Assembly: GCA_002794785.1 (NCBI GenBank)
Contig: NBBA01000017.1
Location: 496,001-560,000, forward strand
DNA length: 64,000 nucleotides
Direction: 5' to 3'
From: Coniferiporia sulphurascens
Taxonomy: Eukaryota > Basidiomycota > Agaricomycetes > Hymenochaetales > Hymenochaetaceae
Part shown: positions 48,746-61,137 of the stretch, piece by piece
Layout: each line of letters begins with the position of its first letter
Position numbering within the stretch: position 1 is the first letter of the stretch
Notes under the pieces: model-generated
Database searches by the model: none
Told to the model about the DNA's origin: nothing
The model's input: the letters and a program-made list of their open reading frames with translations, nothing else
Program-made: the position numbers and the translations under genes

Positions 48746-51700
48746 ATTAATATTAGCCTTGCCACACTGGCACGCCCGGGCCACGTGGGTACGAGAGGGA
48801 GAGGAAAAGGGAAACAGAAATTGATAGCAGAACACTGAACAGAATGAACAAAAAGGAAAGAGAAAAAGAAAGGCGATCGGAAAGGAAATAAAAGTATTAA
48901 TATTGTACACTGTACACCGTGACGCACGCCTCCGCACATCGCGTGCGCGTGTGCGCGTGGGTGCGCACAAGACCCCGTGTACTAGCGTGCGGCGCTGTGG
49001 ACGTGCGAGCGGACGGGCGGTCGGGCGCCGGGTGCGGTTCCCCGTGGCATGCCGTCACGGTATACGTTATTTGCGTATTTACGCATTACCTGCTAGTTTT
49101 TCCGCGTAGAAGCTTGAAGGGGTGGAGGGGTACTGTCCGGTTATTGCAGTCCTGTTCAAGTTGAATTCGGTCTACCCAGACGAGTTGAGACGAGTCGAGT
49201 CGGGTTTTGTTTACATCGTGATCATGATCATGATCAAGTCCGAGTTTGAGTCCTGAGTTTAGGACAATTCAGACCCTCCAATCAAAATCAAAATCAAAAT
49301 CAAAACCAAATCAGGGGTTTGGAATTTTTGGCACATCATCCGAGTCCCGAGTCCCGAGTCAGGAAATACTCCAAAACCGGGATAAGGACTCGGACGGGGA
49401 ACGTCGGCGGTTTTTCATCGACATTTTTGTTATTGACACTAACATTCATATTGATATTGGTATGAATTAACATATCGTCATGTCGTCATCTACATCTACA
49501 TGGTCACTGGCACTGACCACTGACCAGCTGAGCGCTCAGGGTACGTGTACCGCGCACCGTGCACCGTGCACCGTGTAAACAGACCTTCCGGTCCACCGGG
49601 TGTCCACCTCGCCGGAGTACAGAGTACTGGTCCACCATCCATAGCTGTGCGCCCGACCGAGGTGGGGGGTGGGGATTAATGGGGGCGTGATAGGCCGACG
49701 AGGGAAAAACGCGTCAACGGTTCATATTTGTGTGAAAATAAAGTAAATGTGCAAAAGATAGGGGGACTCGGGTGTTAACACAGGGGGAGGGGGGGACGAC
49801 CCCGTATTCAAGTTGGCGGTTTTCCAGTTTTCTGGTTGTCCGGTCTCCGGTCTCCGGTTATTGCCATTTCGGGACGTCGGCGGCGGTTCCAAGGTCCAGG
49901 GTACGGGTAATGTTAATGTTAATGTTAATACACACGCATATGTACTGCACATGGAATTGCAAATTCGCAAAGTGCCGTTCAGTGTTTACTGTTACTTTGT
50001 CATTACTTTGCCCGTTTGCCCATCAACGCTGAGGTAAATCAAATCAAATCAAATCGAGTCAAATCGAGTCATTGTTCAAGTCGAGGTTGAGGTCGAGATG
50101 AGTAAGTGCATACAGTACATCGTGATGTATGTCTTGGCTCTTTAGTGTTTGATCTAAACAACCACTGGTATCAAACGATACCAGTGCCCTCGTCTGGCCA
50201 TGGACATGGATCTTTCCTGTTTCTGTTTCTGTCTTTGTTTCTGTTTTTGCCTGATGAGTGATGACGCCAAGCCCGAGCGCAGGAGCACCTACACACGGGG
50301 AACAAACCTGAATATAGTTGCTGCTCCTAAACTGTAAATAAGATCAAACATTTGTGATTTGCTATCCTATGGCCTTTTACCGCATTACAAGTTTGAGTGA
50401 AGTGTACCTACTTATCCATCAACTGTATCGTTTTTTGGGATATATCATAGGGGCATGCTGAATCCAGAATAGAATATAGAAGACAGCCATTAGGAAATCA
50501 CAATTAGCAGCAGACAAATTTACAATTTCAATAAGGTATAGGAAGCGACCGTGACCGTATCCGGATTTGTTCCCCGTAACAATACAGTGCCTGCGCGGGT
50601 GTACGCGGTGCCCGTGCGCTCCGGTTTGAACCTCGTTTCTTAGGACTAGGACTCGGACTCGGACTCGGATGCTTCTTCCGCTTTAGGTTTTTTTTCGGGG
50701 AGGGGTTTTGTGCGTTCGAGCGTTCGAGTGTTTGGGCGTCCGGGCGTTCGGGCGTCTACGGTCATGACGTACCCGTTGATATTGGGCGTCCGAGTCAGCG
50801 GTCACAGGCTGGTGATCATTGATAAAGTCCAGGTAGGGAGGAAAAGGGAAAGCCCGTCGAGAGATTTACATTTAATAATAATCAGGCGTCGCGGTGGCGC
50901 TAAACGCCCAAGGACTCGGACGACGAGGATATTATTTATTGTTTATTGTTACGATGAACGTGAACCCCTCGGACGAAATATTGTAAGGGCGAGCCTGCCC
51001 CCGCACGACTCACGCCGGCTCACGGCTCACTGGCACGAGCCGCGTAGTACGACTCGGATGTGGTCAGACCTCCGAGTCATACCGCCGCGCCGCCAAGCAT
51101 TAGTAAAAATTACAGTAACGTAACAACCGCGCGAACCTTGAAGACCCCTCGGGGGGACGCGAAAGAAAAAAAACCTCCTTTTTAGGGGGGGGGGGGTGTG
51201 CGGCGCCCACCTAGGCGCCGACGCTGGATTGCGCAGCTGGGTTAACTTAACTTACTAGCAGGGCGCAAGTTCCGTTTTTACATTCCGTGAGGACTACATT
51301 AGTACTGTCAGTCAGACTGAGACTGAACCAGGCACTCGGACTCGGATCACCCTCGCCTCAGCGCCAACCTGAGTGGTTCCAGGATACTCTAAATGACAAG
51401 CTTGAACGCAAGTACAATTATTTACTTAGGGAGTGGGCGAACCACCCCGCTTGTTATTTGTATCTGTGTTTGCGTTTTCTGTTTCTGGGGTTCCCCGAGT
51501 CTCTGAGTCTGGTCTGTGGGTGGGTAGTGGGTAGTTACGGTAGGCCCTGGCCTGGTTCCGGTTCTGGTTCTGGTCCTGGCTGGCTGACAATATTAATGAT
51601 GATTGATTTCGCTTCCCCACTTGTGCTTCCGAGTCGTCCCCGCAATAATCGATATTAATATTCACAGCAGGGACCGTGTCTTTCTGTTGCTTTCTCCGTT

Positions 51701-54700
51701 TTCTTCTTCTTCTTCTTCTATTGATTGGAAGCCAAAGAAAGAACGGCGTCCTGGGTCCTGGGGGGGGGGATCCGAGTCGGAGAAACGGTTAAGGCTTCCT
51801 CTTCCTCTTCCTTCACCCAGACCGGGGACCTCAGGCGGCTCTCTCTGACTCGCGTGCTTCTCCCGAGCCCGTCGCTGAAGGGTGCCTTTCTGTGTCGTTG
51901 CACTTGTTAATTACATTCAGTTAGTACAAATCCGAATTCGAGTAGATGGATACTTTTACCAGAAATTATCAGGAATACATTACATGCAGTGTACAGTATG
52001 CTACATACTGACTCCTGAAAACCCACAGTGCCGGGCTTACGCACCAGTACGTACGTGGCGCCAATCAATATCAATGCTAGTGCAAAGAGCACCTGTCCGT
52101 CCGCTTTTGTTCTCATCCCCTCCGAGTCTTCAGTTATTACAGTATTTCCATTTCGTCATTCCTTCCTTCTTTGCTTTTGTGCCGCTTTTAGATGTGTGGG
52201 ATGTGCAAAGCGTCACGGTGCGAGCGAGGGGGCTGTCAAGATTAGTGCTTGGTGAGGGCATGCATCATTTGTGATTTGCGGATCTGGACACGCGTTTCGT
52301 ACCTCTTATGCTCTTTCGTACCGGAGGGGCAGAGGTATCAGATGCGGACACGTACGGATACGGAATCGGAATCGGATTTGGATGCTTCCTCCCTCAACTT
52401 GCGTTAATATTTACAGGGGTTGCCTGCGTTACCAGGGTTACAGAACGTTTTTCAGGACGGGACAGGACCGTAGAGACAAAGAGGTCAACGCAGGAAAGTA
52501 GGAAAGTAGGATTACTTGCGTTATGACATCAGCTGGTAGATAGATCTCGGGCAGGGTTGTAAGAGAGAGAAAAAGAAAGGTTATCGTGCAGGGTCGCCGG
52601 AGAGGTCGCGCGGGCTCGGACGAGCGCGCGCATCTATAGATCTCGCGCTCGACGAAAAAGACCCTTTGACTGCTTCCGGCCTTCTGATCGGCACTTGCCC
52701 CTTCCTTTTTCAACCCACCCCCTCCCTCCCCCCCTTTTTTTTTCCATTCGCCTAGATCTGTTGGACCCTTACCACCCTCACCCCCCACCACGCGCGGTGC
52801 CCGGGGTCCCTCCGTCCGGCCGCAATTTATTTGACCTTTCTTTTTTGAATTTCTCTCCTCGTACATGCACCCCATCCCTGAGCGGAACCAAATGTGCGGT
52901 GACGTAAATGCGTTATTGCCGTCACGCGCGTACTACGGCGGGGGGTTGGTGAGAGCCAGGGGGCGGAGATACGACTCGGAAATAATATCATTTCTGGCGA
53001 CCTCCGCTCAGGCTGCGTCTTCGGATCGCTGGTGTACGTTGCTGCCTGGAAGAGTTGCGTAAGTATTGGTGCTAGTATGGTACTAAGGACGGAGGGTAAA
53101 AGGTCGGGGGCGATACGTGTGAGTGTGTACGCTGATATTTCGAGTCTCTTTCCTCTAATTGTATTTGGACCCCACGAAATTGCACTTGGAGTCCTGCAGT
53201 TGGAATTTCGAATTGAAGCGGTCATTTGGATTGGCTTCACTCGCCGTTATCGGAGTGGGCGCTGAGCGGGCCGTTCAGGTCCCTTGGAATAAGAGGACGA
53301 GTGATCAGTGGCCCTGTACGAACGAGATCGAAGTTCACCCACCCCCTTCTCGGCGCCTTTTTCTCCCAGGTGGCCGGGTACGCTGGCAGTCCGGGGCCGG
53401 CGGGAGGGGTGGAAGACGCGTTATATTACATTACATTATATTACATTGTATTGGTATTGAATTGAGTTGCGGGAGAGGAGGGTGCGGGTGGTGCCAGCGC
53501 ACGATTGGGTCGTGGGTAGACAGGTGAGTGGGGGGGTGGATGTGCTTCGCGGGGGAAGAGAGGGCGGACGTGCGTGCGTGCGTGGTGTATACGCTTGTTT
53601 GTGGACTGTGGACTGTGTAGCCCGGCGGCCAAGCAAGGGGCGCACTTTGGCCGCTGTCCCTGTCCCCCCAGGCTGGAGCTGGAATTGCTTTGCTACTGGA
53701 TCCGGGACTGGGTCTAGTACTGAAATTGGCGGTGATTTCTGGGATTAGACGCCCCCTCCCCCCCCTCTGGAGTTGTTCACCTCTTTCACTTTTTCACCTT
53801 TTTTCGCCTTTTTAGTAGCCACCTCCATCATGGTGAGCGTTCGGCTCGTTCCGACTCCGATGCGCTGATAATTTACTGGAGGCGCTGTAAATGATTGTGC
53901 ACATAGTCTGTGGCTGTGGCCATATATGACCTTCGACGAGTCGCCGATTCTAGACATTAATGCGCTGTCACGGTGCTGATGGTGGCGGTCGCTCCTCAGG
54001 CTTCCACTAGCGCGCACTTTCAAGACTGACTCAGGCTGTGATTCACGAGCGCCGCCCAGCACTTTTCTTCGAGCACGAACGTGCACTCAAGAGCACCGTG
54101 ACAGGGGCGTAAGTAGCGCATGCGGTTGTTCGGGACTCGCCTCTTATCGCGGTTTGCCGCCCGGTGAAACTGGAGTTGGGGTGCCAGTACTAGTGGCTGG
54201 TGTAGTAGTGTGTGGCTTTTTAGGTCGTGACTTTCAAACACCCAGGCTGAACATCCTGTACTATGCCTGGTGCGTCTAGCCTTTATCTAGTGTTGTTCGT
54301 GCTCTGTTCTTTTTTTGTTTTGTTTGACTGGCGCTAGAGTTCGTTAGGTGTGTACGTGTGAGGTTTCAAGTCGTTGCATACATGCAGTATGCAGACTGAG
54401 CACTGGCCCCCTAGATATTAATATTACATTTTGGACTTGGGCTTACTATACCCCATCCGAGTCGGCGGCTCGGCACGTCTTTCTCAGCCTGTCCCGGTCC
54501 ACCGTGGCGGCTCAGGCTCAGGCTGCCCGTAAGCCGAGGTCTGGCCTGGCACCAGTACTGTCATTCTCAACCAACTAGTAATACCTGCACGATGTACATG
54601 ATGTAAATACACACGTAGTGGCACTCGCTCCCGGGAATTAATATTTCGAGCCTGGGTACTTCATACACACCGGTCCGGTCCGGCTTGTTCTGCCGTTCTG

Positions 54701-54895
54701 CTGTTCCGCCGGTGTGTCACGGTTGTGTATTCTTGCACCCCGCGCTCGTCCACGTATTGACTATGGTTGATAGATTTCAGTTGGTAGATACTGTACTTGG
54801 CGTTCGGACGGATTGACCTCAGCGTCCGCGTCCGCGTCCGTACCCGCATCCGTGCCCACTGCCTTCGGGTCTGAGGCTTCGGATTGATTAATATT
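48746..54895. repeat. Dispersed 9-mer ATTAATATT, 7 copies
   Basis: Exact copies begin at 48746, 48896, 51654, 54417, 54637 and 54887, with the reverse complement AATATTAAT at 51589. A near copy (GTTAATATT) is at about 52403. They lie in otherwise GC-balanced sequence, so general AT-richness does not explain them. Confidence 0.6.
51186..51232. repeat. G-run next to a GGCGCC inverted repeat
   Basis: A run of about 13 G is followed by GGCGCC-CACCTA-GGCGCC, a perfect 6-bp stem with a 6-nt loop (about 51203-51222). It could form a hairpin and a G-quadruplex-like structure. Confidence 0.5.
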
Positions 54896-55887
54896 TGTAG
54901 TGTCGAGCTTTTACATGTCCGGCGTGAATGGAGTGAAGTTAACGTCAGCGTTAGTATTAGATGTGAAGGCACTTGAACTTGAGCTTGAACACCATGATGC
55001 TTACTTATTAGTTAAGTTGTACATGTACATGTACGTGCACGTAGTTTGTTCATTCTCATCTCCGAGTCCCAGGCCGGGGAGATCGACGAAGTCATTACCT
55101 TGTATGAAATTTACGTGAAATACTTGTCATACTCCCTTGCTTTCACTTGGTAATTCCAAATCTCATTTGATCTTTTATTCTCCAAAAAAAAGGAAGGGAA
55201 AAGGGAGGAAGGGGTAAGTACTTATTTAAAGAAAAAAGAGGGAAGAAAAAGAAAAGAAAAAAAAAACAGCAAAGACGAATCCATTTAAGTTATACACTAG
55301 CGTAGCTAAACTCCTGCTCTTTTTTTTCGGAACTTCTTATATACACTGTCGTACAAGATTTATCGGCATATATGTAATCGGCGGGACGGGGGGACGGGAT
55401 TGTCTACAATTTCCGGCTCGAAGGGAGCGGAAGAAACTTCAGGTTGGGTAGCAAGAAGAAAGAGAGAGAGAGAGGGGGGGGGAAGAAATGGAGAAAAGAT
55501 AGATGGGAAAGTACAAGAAGGAATTGTCTGAGGCGGAGATGGTGATAGAGGGGAGGGAGAGACAGGGATGCGGTAAAGCAGATCGGACAGCGAAGGTTAT
55601 TGCGTTGTGGGCTGTAAACATCAAAAAAAAAATTGAAGGCACAAGAAGGGGAAAGAAAGAATTCTCGCTTCTTAGATACGGGATAGAGGACGGGATAGCG
55701 TAAAAGGCAGGGAGGGGAGGGGGGGGGTAAGGTCCGGCTCGGGTTGATCTGGTAAGATATATAAAAAAGATAGAAGGTTAGGGGAAAAAATAGTTAAGGA
55801 GTTAGAAACGTCCCGATTGTCCGAATTATCATACACGGAGTGGTGTCGATTTCGCGGCCCGCGTTCACACACACACACACAAACTTA

Positions 55888-57719
55888 CTAGCGCGACCAC
55901 TCGGGCGGACCGTACGGCGTCGCGGACAGCGACGACAGCGGGACGGGCGAGCTCGCGCCCAATCGCATGCTGCCGTCGCACTCGCGCTCCACCATCTCCT
56001 CGTCCACCCCTCCGCGCCCAGGCATCGTCGTCCTCGCGGACGCGAAGTCTGCGCCAAGCCCTGCACCGTTTGCAGCATCGTCCAAAAACGCCGCCCGCTC
56101 CTCTTCGTCCGCACGTACGCCGTACGCGTCACGAGCGCGCGACCGCGCTCGGCCGCACTCCACGTCGATATTCGCGATATCGTCCTCGAGCTCCTCGTCT
56201 ACCGCGCGCCGCGCGACGAACGAGAGGTAGAACGCGAGGACCAGGCAGAGCACGATGCCTGCGATCGTCGATGTCTGACTTAGGAAGCTCGTGTCGCCCG
56301 CGTCCACGTTTTCCCCCTCGCTCGCGTCACCGGTTTTCGCCGGCACGTGATAGTCTGCGAAGCTCTTGATTCCTGCCCCCACGCTCGTGTGTATGATGAC
56401 CTTCAGCAAGCTCAGCGCCGTGCACGCGGCGTACGTGCGGAAGGTTAAGCGTGGGCACCCTGCGAGCAAGGCGTTGAGCACGTTGTAGGGGTACGGTGCG
56501 AGGCGAACGAGGAAGAGCAACGACGGCCGACGGGAGACTGCACGCACGACGCGTTGCAGCGCACGCGAATGTGCCATACATGAAGAGATTGCGCTGCGCA
56601 GCGAAGGCACCGAGCGAGAGAGCGAGAAGACGAAGAGGGCTCCGGTGAGGGCGGCGAAGTAGGAGATGATACTGCCGGTCCATGCCCCGAAGGTGTAGCC
56701 GGAGAGAACCTGTAGAGTAGAGTAAAGAGGAAGAGGGGCTGATAAGATAGGTTCCGGTAAGCACTGATGGTAATCGTGATTGATTGTACTGGATACTTAC
56801 GAATGCACGTTAAAAAAATCATGAAAAACATAACCGCATACCCTTTTTCCTCCTCGGCTCTTAGCCATCGCGCGAGGTCATCCAGACCGCCAAACACCTC
56901 TTCTTTCCAGAAAGCAATAGCAAGCACGAAGCTTAGACTTGTTGCGGCATACAAGAGGAAGGGCACCCATGGACGAATTCTCTCGACAAGAAGCATGCGG
57001 CGAACGGAAGACGAGTAAGATGAGTAATTGTTAGGGTATGAGGAGACAGAGACAGTTGATGACGAAGACAGAGTTGAATAGGGCGGGGGAGGAACGCAGG
57101 GTGCCTGAAAGCATGGACTCGAAACAGGAGCAGTGAAAGGAGGTCTCGTGAATGAGGCGCTTGAAAGGCTGGAGGAGCGCTGAGGGTCCTCAACCATATC
57201 CAGACTTGATTGCTGCATCGGAACTAGCTGGCGCACAGTCGAAGGGCCAGGTGTTGACTGCATATCGCCGTACTTTGCACTAAGCACAAGCTTTTCGTCC
57301 CATTCCTCGTCTCGCACAGTTCTGTCCTCCCTCTCTAACTGACGACCACGCGGACGTTCCCGGCTCCGCGAACGCGCGCGCGTACTGGACTGGCCAGCAC
57401 GACGCGCGTCGGGAAGCGATATGCCACCGAGTTCGAGGTCCTCAAACGCGTCACGCACTTTCTCGCAGATCTCTTGTTGAGGAGGCGAAGGAGGTCGCAG
57501 AGCGGCTACAAAACGTGGTGGAGAGCAGGGCTGCGACGACAAAGGAGCTGTTTGAATTTCCTGTACTCGCACTTCCTGAAGCCGCGAAGATGAGGAAATA
57601 GGGGACGCGCCCGTGTTTGAAATAGTAGGCGCCGGCCTGGTCGGGGATGAAGGCATTAAGTTGTGGGGAGATGTATAAGGCGTGCGCAAGAGCGCGCTCG
57701 ACGCGCCAGGAGTAGCCAT
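55888..57719 (-). CDS. Tvp38/TMEM64-family (VTT domain) membrane protein
   Basis: Polytopic membrane protein related to Golgi Tvp38; the VTT/DedA-like fold is linked to lipid scrambling. ATG 57719 opens about 240 polar residues rich in Ser/Pro/Arg. Hydrophobic spans then begin: WVPFLLYAATSLSFVLAIAF and GYAVMFFMIFLTCI. The intron 56739-56800 (ATT C|gtaagt...atcag|CC CCT) restores FLTCIPPLPLYSTLQVLSGY, followed by TFGAWTGSIISYFAALTGAL, the VTT signature. LLFLVRLAPYPYNVLNALLA is the second conserved half. The exons sum to 1770 nt (589 aa) with no frame break. The C-terminal tail is acidic and Arg-rich. The coding stretch after the acceptor looks like a polypyrimidine tract ending in CAG, so a second acceptor 36 nt downstream is a decoy. 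Confidence 0.9.
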
Positions 57720-60477
57720 TTTTCTTTCTTGTGACAGTCAAAGCGATAGCGAGATAATAGAGATGAATAGGGTACACCAACGCCAAGTGTATAGCGCTTC
57801 TATCGTGATATACGAGAATACGCTGTAGGGGTGTGTCGCTGGTGGGTGAAGAGACAATCAGCAACGGCCGCCACGAGACTGGAGGGGGCGGACTTGAAGA
57901 GACAAGTGAAAAGGCTGAAGAGATTGTGCGGCGATAGAAAAGACAGGACTGAGGGAGAGACGAGAGCGAGGCGAGCGTGCGGCAGCAGCGAACAATGGAC
58001 ACGGTGTGACGTGTCGATGTAATCAGTGAGGGACACGCTGGCGGTGAGCGAGACCCAAAGTTGCAGGACGCTGTGGACGATGTGGGCGAGACGTAAGGAG
58101 TAAAGGGGTGTTGAAGCGATATTTATTTATTGAACGCACGTTGGGAGCAACCGTCGCCTGTCAAATGTTCCTTTCGTCCGAGTTAGCGAGAGCGAATCCA
58201 CTAGCCGGGTAACTTCCTTTTTCCTTCAGCGCTGATGAGACCGTCGACCTGGGGGCGGGGGCGGAGACAAACAGAGGTCGAAAGCGAAGATGTGTGGGCG
58301 GAGGGAAAGGAGAGATGGCTTGGCTGTACGTCGTACATATAACTTGGCTGGTAGTGGTTGCATCTACTTGTACAAATTTGGACGGCATCCGTGGCGACTG
58401 CGCCCCTGGCCTCCCGCTCTGATAAAAAGGCGAGTATTTTCCACACAGCAGGACGTCCTCTCTAGTTTGGGTAATCGATGATCATGACCGGTCCTCTTTC
58501 CCCATGCGCCCCCTACTCAAGTGACCTATTTTACCGTACCTTTCAGACTCAACCCCTTGCATATGGCTCCGGTTTTCTTGTTATTTCCTGGAATCCAGTG
58601 CAGCCCTATTTTTCTATCCATGGCCTAACGACTCTATTCAGATACGGCCGCAACGCGCATCTTATTGCACTGGATTTGGAGCACGACGGTCCGTGAAATT
58701 CCCCTGTGATCCGTCTGCCTTTGCATCCGAGCTTTAAAACTCCGGTGGTGGTATCACTGGACCGGAATTGATACTAATATATAAATAGATTCGTTGCGAC
58801 TGCAAACCCTGCGCTCAAGAATGCTCGGTACAAGTCCAGGGAGTATGCAAGGCCTGCACTTATTCAAGGCTTGAATTTGCGGAACCGTCCATCGCGGGCC
58901 GCTGGTACCTCCGACGGGATCCCACGCCGCACCTCACTACGCACGTTCATCTGGTGTTGTTATCAGCCGGCTCATCACATACGTGATATTGCACGTGCTT
59001 TTTGCTGGTCTCTATGCGGGCTCATTCAACCTACTCCACCCGTCGGTCTCTTTCCTCTACAATTTATTCAGTGCTCCAGCACTCACTGGCACGCCGAGTA
59101 GACCGGCGCTATACTTTATTGTGCACCCTCAAACACAGCTGTGGCATATGTTCCGCCACCACACGGGCTTCAGTGCGCGGCGTGTCATCTTTTGTAAACA
59201 GCTAGACCGGTGGAAGATCACAGGCTCACAAGTTGAGAGAAATTCAAACGTGGCTTACTCTGTTTTGTATCTGTACACGTAATACCTCAGCCCGCGATAG
59301 AAGTGCAGTAGTATGGGGTTCCCGTAAATTTCCACTGCAAATGGTTTTTTGGGTTCGAGAAGTGGGTTTGAGCATAGGCTTCAAGGAGTGTAGGGCTTCC
59401 CGCAAGGGCATGCGTACTAGTACAGACTTCAGGCGTGACTTGGCCAGCCTGGGTTCCCCGGTCGTAGGCGCTTGGCAGTGCAATTGTATGGCTAGCTATA
59501 CATGTATACAGTAGGGGTCACTCGCACAAGGCCCCGAAAATTATTTCAATGGTTCAGTCGGTGCGATCCCAGTTTGTAGAATCAATTTCCGAGAGCGGTA
59601 CTCAGACGAACGTGTCTGATCCTTGGTTCAAGGTCGGCTCATATATGTACCTAGAAAACTAGGTTAGAGTTCACTCAAGATAGCGGCGGTTATCACAAGG
59701 GGTGTACATCTATCACTCCAGAATACTGTGAGAAGTTGACAGCAGTCTAAGTGTTCCGGAGCATATTTGCCGTCAATACGGCTAGGCTACATTCCATCAA
59801 CTTCCCTCTTTCCCTCTTTTCAAGCCCTCCCCCTACAATTAATGTTATTTACTACAAATAAATAATAGTGCTGTCTCTAAAAAAAATACAGGAGGCCCTT
59901 TCGAAAAAACGCACTGGAAATATTAAACGAAAAGGTATGAAGTAGACACGACAGATAGCCTGCAAGTTGTGGACATAGTCCAGACCTCAGAATTAATGTT
60001 TTTTTCTTTCTTTCTTACTTGCCTCTCCCTACAGGATTCGATCACGCTGAGCTTAGATTTGTGACTAAAGTTTTTGCCCCGCCGTAAAATCAGACATGTG
60101 TGTCGTTATCGTAGCTCGACCCCAACAAATAAAATCCGCATGACCATAGTGAAGAAACTAGCTCGGGACCGCAATCACTTTTTATATGGGGAAAGAGTGT
60201 ACTAATGCTAGGTTATGACCTTACATGTCGAAAGATCATTTCATGAAGTGATAATTGAACGAGAAAATGGGTAGGGGACCGACCGGGGGTGTGAGTAAAA
60301 AACGGACTCGGACTCTGCCGAGCAGTTGTGTGTGTCCTGGTCACGTGGAGTCGTTTGCAAAACAGCGTCGATCCTTGGTTGGATTTTGATTTCCGACTTT
60401 GCTACGCGATACCGATACACGTCGAGAGGCTTCCTTCTTCTTCCCCACTCTTTTGCGGGACTGCTCGATTCCTAAGA
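57720..60477. other. 2.7-kb intergenic region between divergent genes
   Basis: Shared upstream region of the Tvp38-like gene and the small coiled-coil protein gene. A GACTCGGA octamer lies at 60305, about 170 bp before the right-hand start. AT-rich stretches occur near 59830-59950. No gene is recognised. Confidence 0.5.
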
Positions 60478-61137
60478 ATGTCCTCCTTCTCTCACCTCGT
60501 GCGCAGATCCAACCCGTTATTACAACGATCTCAAACGCGGCGTCCTATTCAAATTCAACTGACGCACACCGGGCGCCGGGCACGCTTCTTCTCCGACGAG
60601 TCGCAGTCCCAGTCGCAGTCCCAGTCGTCGCCTTCAGGCAAAGGGAAGGAGAAGACACAGGGCGCCGCAGATGAAGGTGGCGCGGGGAAAACGGCGCAGC
60701 GTTCTCCGCACGCGCAGTGGTACTCGGACACGTTGCCTGCGATGATACCTGTCGCGCTGCTCGGCTCCGCAGTATACATAGTGAGTTCCTCCCCCCCTCG
60801 CATTTCCAAGCAAGCAAGCAGCTCTCGGACTTCGGCGTCTTCCAAGCATCCCCGCGCTAGAGCTAGAGTCCCCCTCCCGCGTTCCCTCGTCTGTCTGGGA
60901 CTTGATCTGACGCGGCGTTGCCTCGTGTGACAGGGTCTCCAGCTTTTGCAAACGAAACTTGCGACAGAGAAACACCTCGAGGAGGCGAACGCCCGGATCA
61001 GGCAGTTGGAGGGGGAGGTCGGGTCGTTGCTGCTGGAACAGGAAAGCCGGGACAAGGCGTCCACGTTTAACGCCCCCAGAGACAGACACGGACTAGACGC
61101 GAAGCCAACTGCATCGAGATGGTGGTGGTTTACGTGA
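60478..61137 (+). CDS. Small single-span coiled-coil protein, probably mitochondrial
   Basis: Two exons, 60478-60780 and 60934-61137, give about 168 residues. The N-terminus is rich in Arg and Ser without acidic residues (MSSFSHLVRRSNPLLQRSQT), as in a mitochondrial presequence. A Ser/Gln repeat (SQSQSQSQSS) follows. After HAQWYSDTLP comes a hydrophobic span (AMIPVALLGSAVYIGLQLL), then a charged helix (EKHLEEANARIRQLEGEVG) likely to form a coiled coil. It ends SRWWWFT. The single intron (153 nt) joins in phase. I recognise no family. It may be an inner-membrane protein; no function is assigned. Confidence 0.7.

Larger units (their letters stand above)
44102..55068. repeat. Dispersed octamer GACTCGGA/TCCGAGTC, 19 copies
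   Basis: Exact copies begin at 44102, 45346, 45991, 45997, 49339, 49387, 50650, 50656, 50662, 50913, 51051, 51071, 51339, 51628, 51771, 52121, 52973, 54456 and 55061, in both orientations. Ten lie between 50650 and 52128. Some are tandem (GGACTC units), but most are isolated. About 0.4 copies would be expected by chance in 12.6 kb at equal base use. One more copy is at 60305; I found none in the coding-dense part. Confidence 0.75.
43292..55887. other. 12.6-kb desert of cryptically simple sequence between convergent genes
   Basis: No supported protein gene. The flanking HSF (+) and Tvp38-like (-) genes both end here, so neither needs a promoter in it. The sequence is full of short degenerate tandem repeats, for example ACTT units near 46808-46830, CTGAGTC units near 45445-45470, AAAATC units near 49280-49305, CACCGTG units near 49555-49577, GTTAAT units near 49909-49930, ATCAA units near 50036-50065 and GGACTC units near 50642-50670. 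Two words are strongly over-represented (listed separately). Homopolymer G runs occur near 46878 and 51186. Open frames here are low-complexity products of the repeats. Confidence 0.7.

Noticed and set aside
43292..55887. Desert as a retrotransposon or satellite array
   Set aside because: No reverse transcriptase, integrase or long terminal repeats are visible, and the repeat units are many different short words rather than one long monomer.
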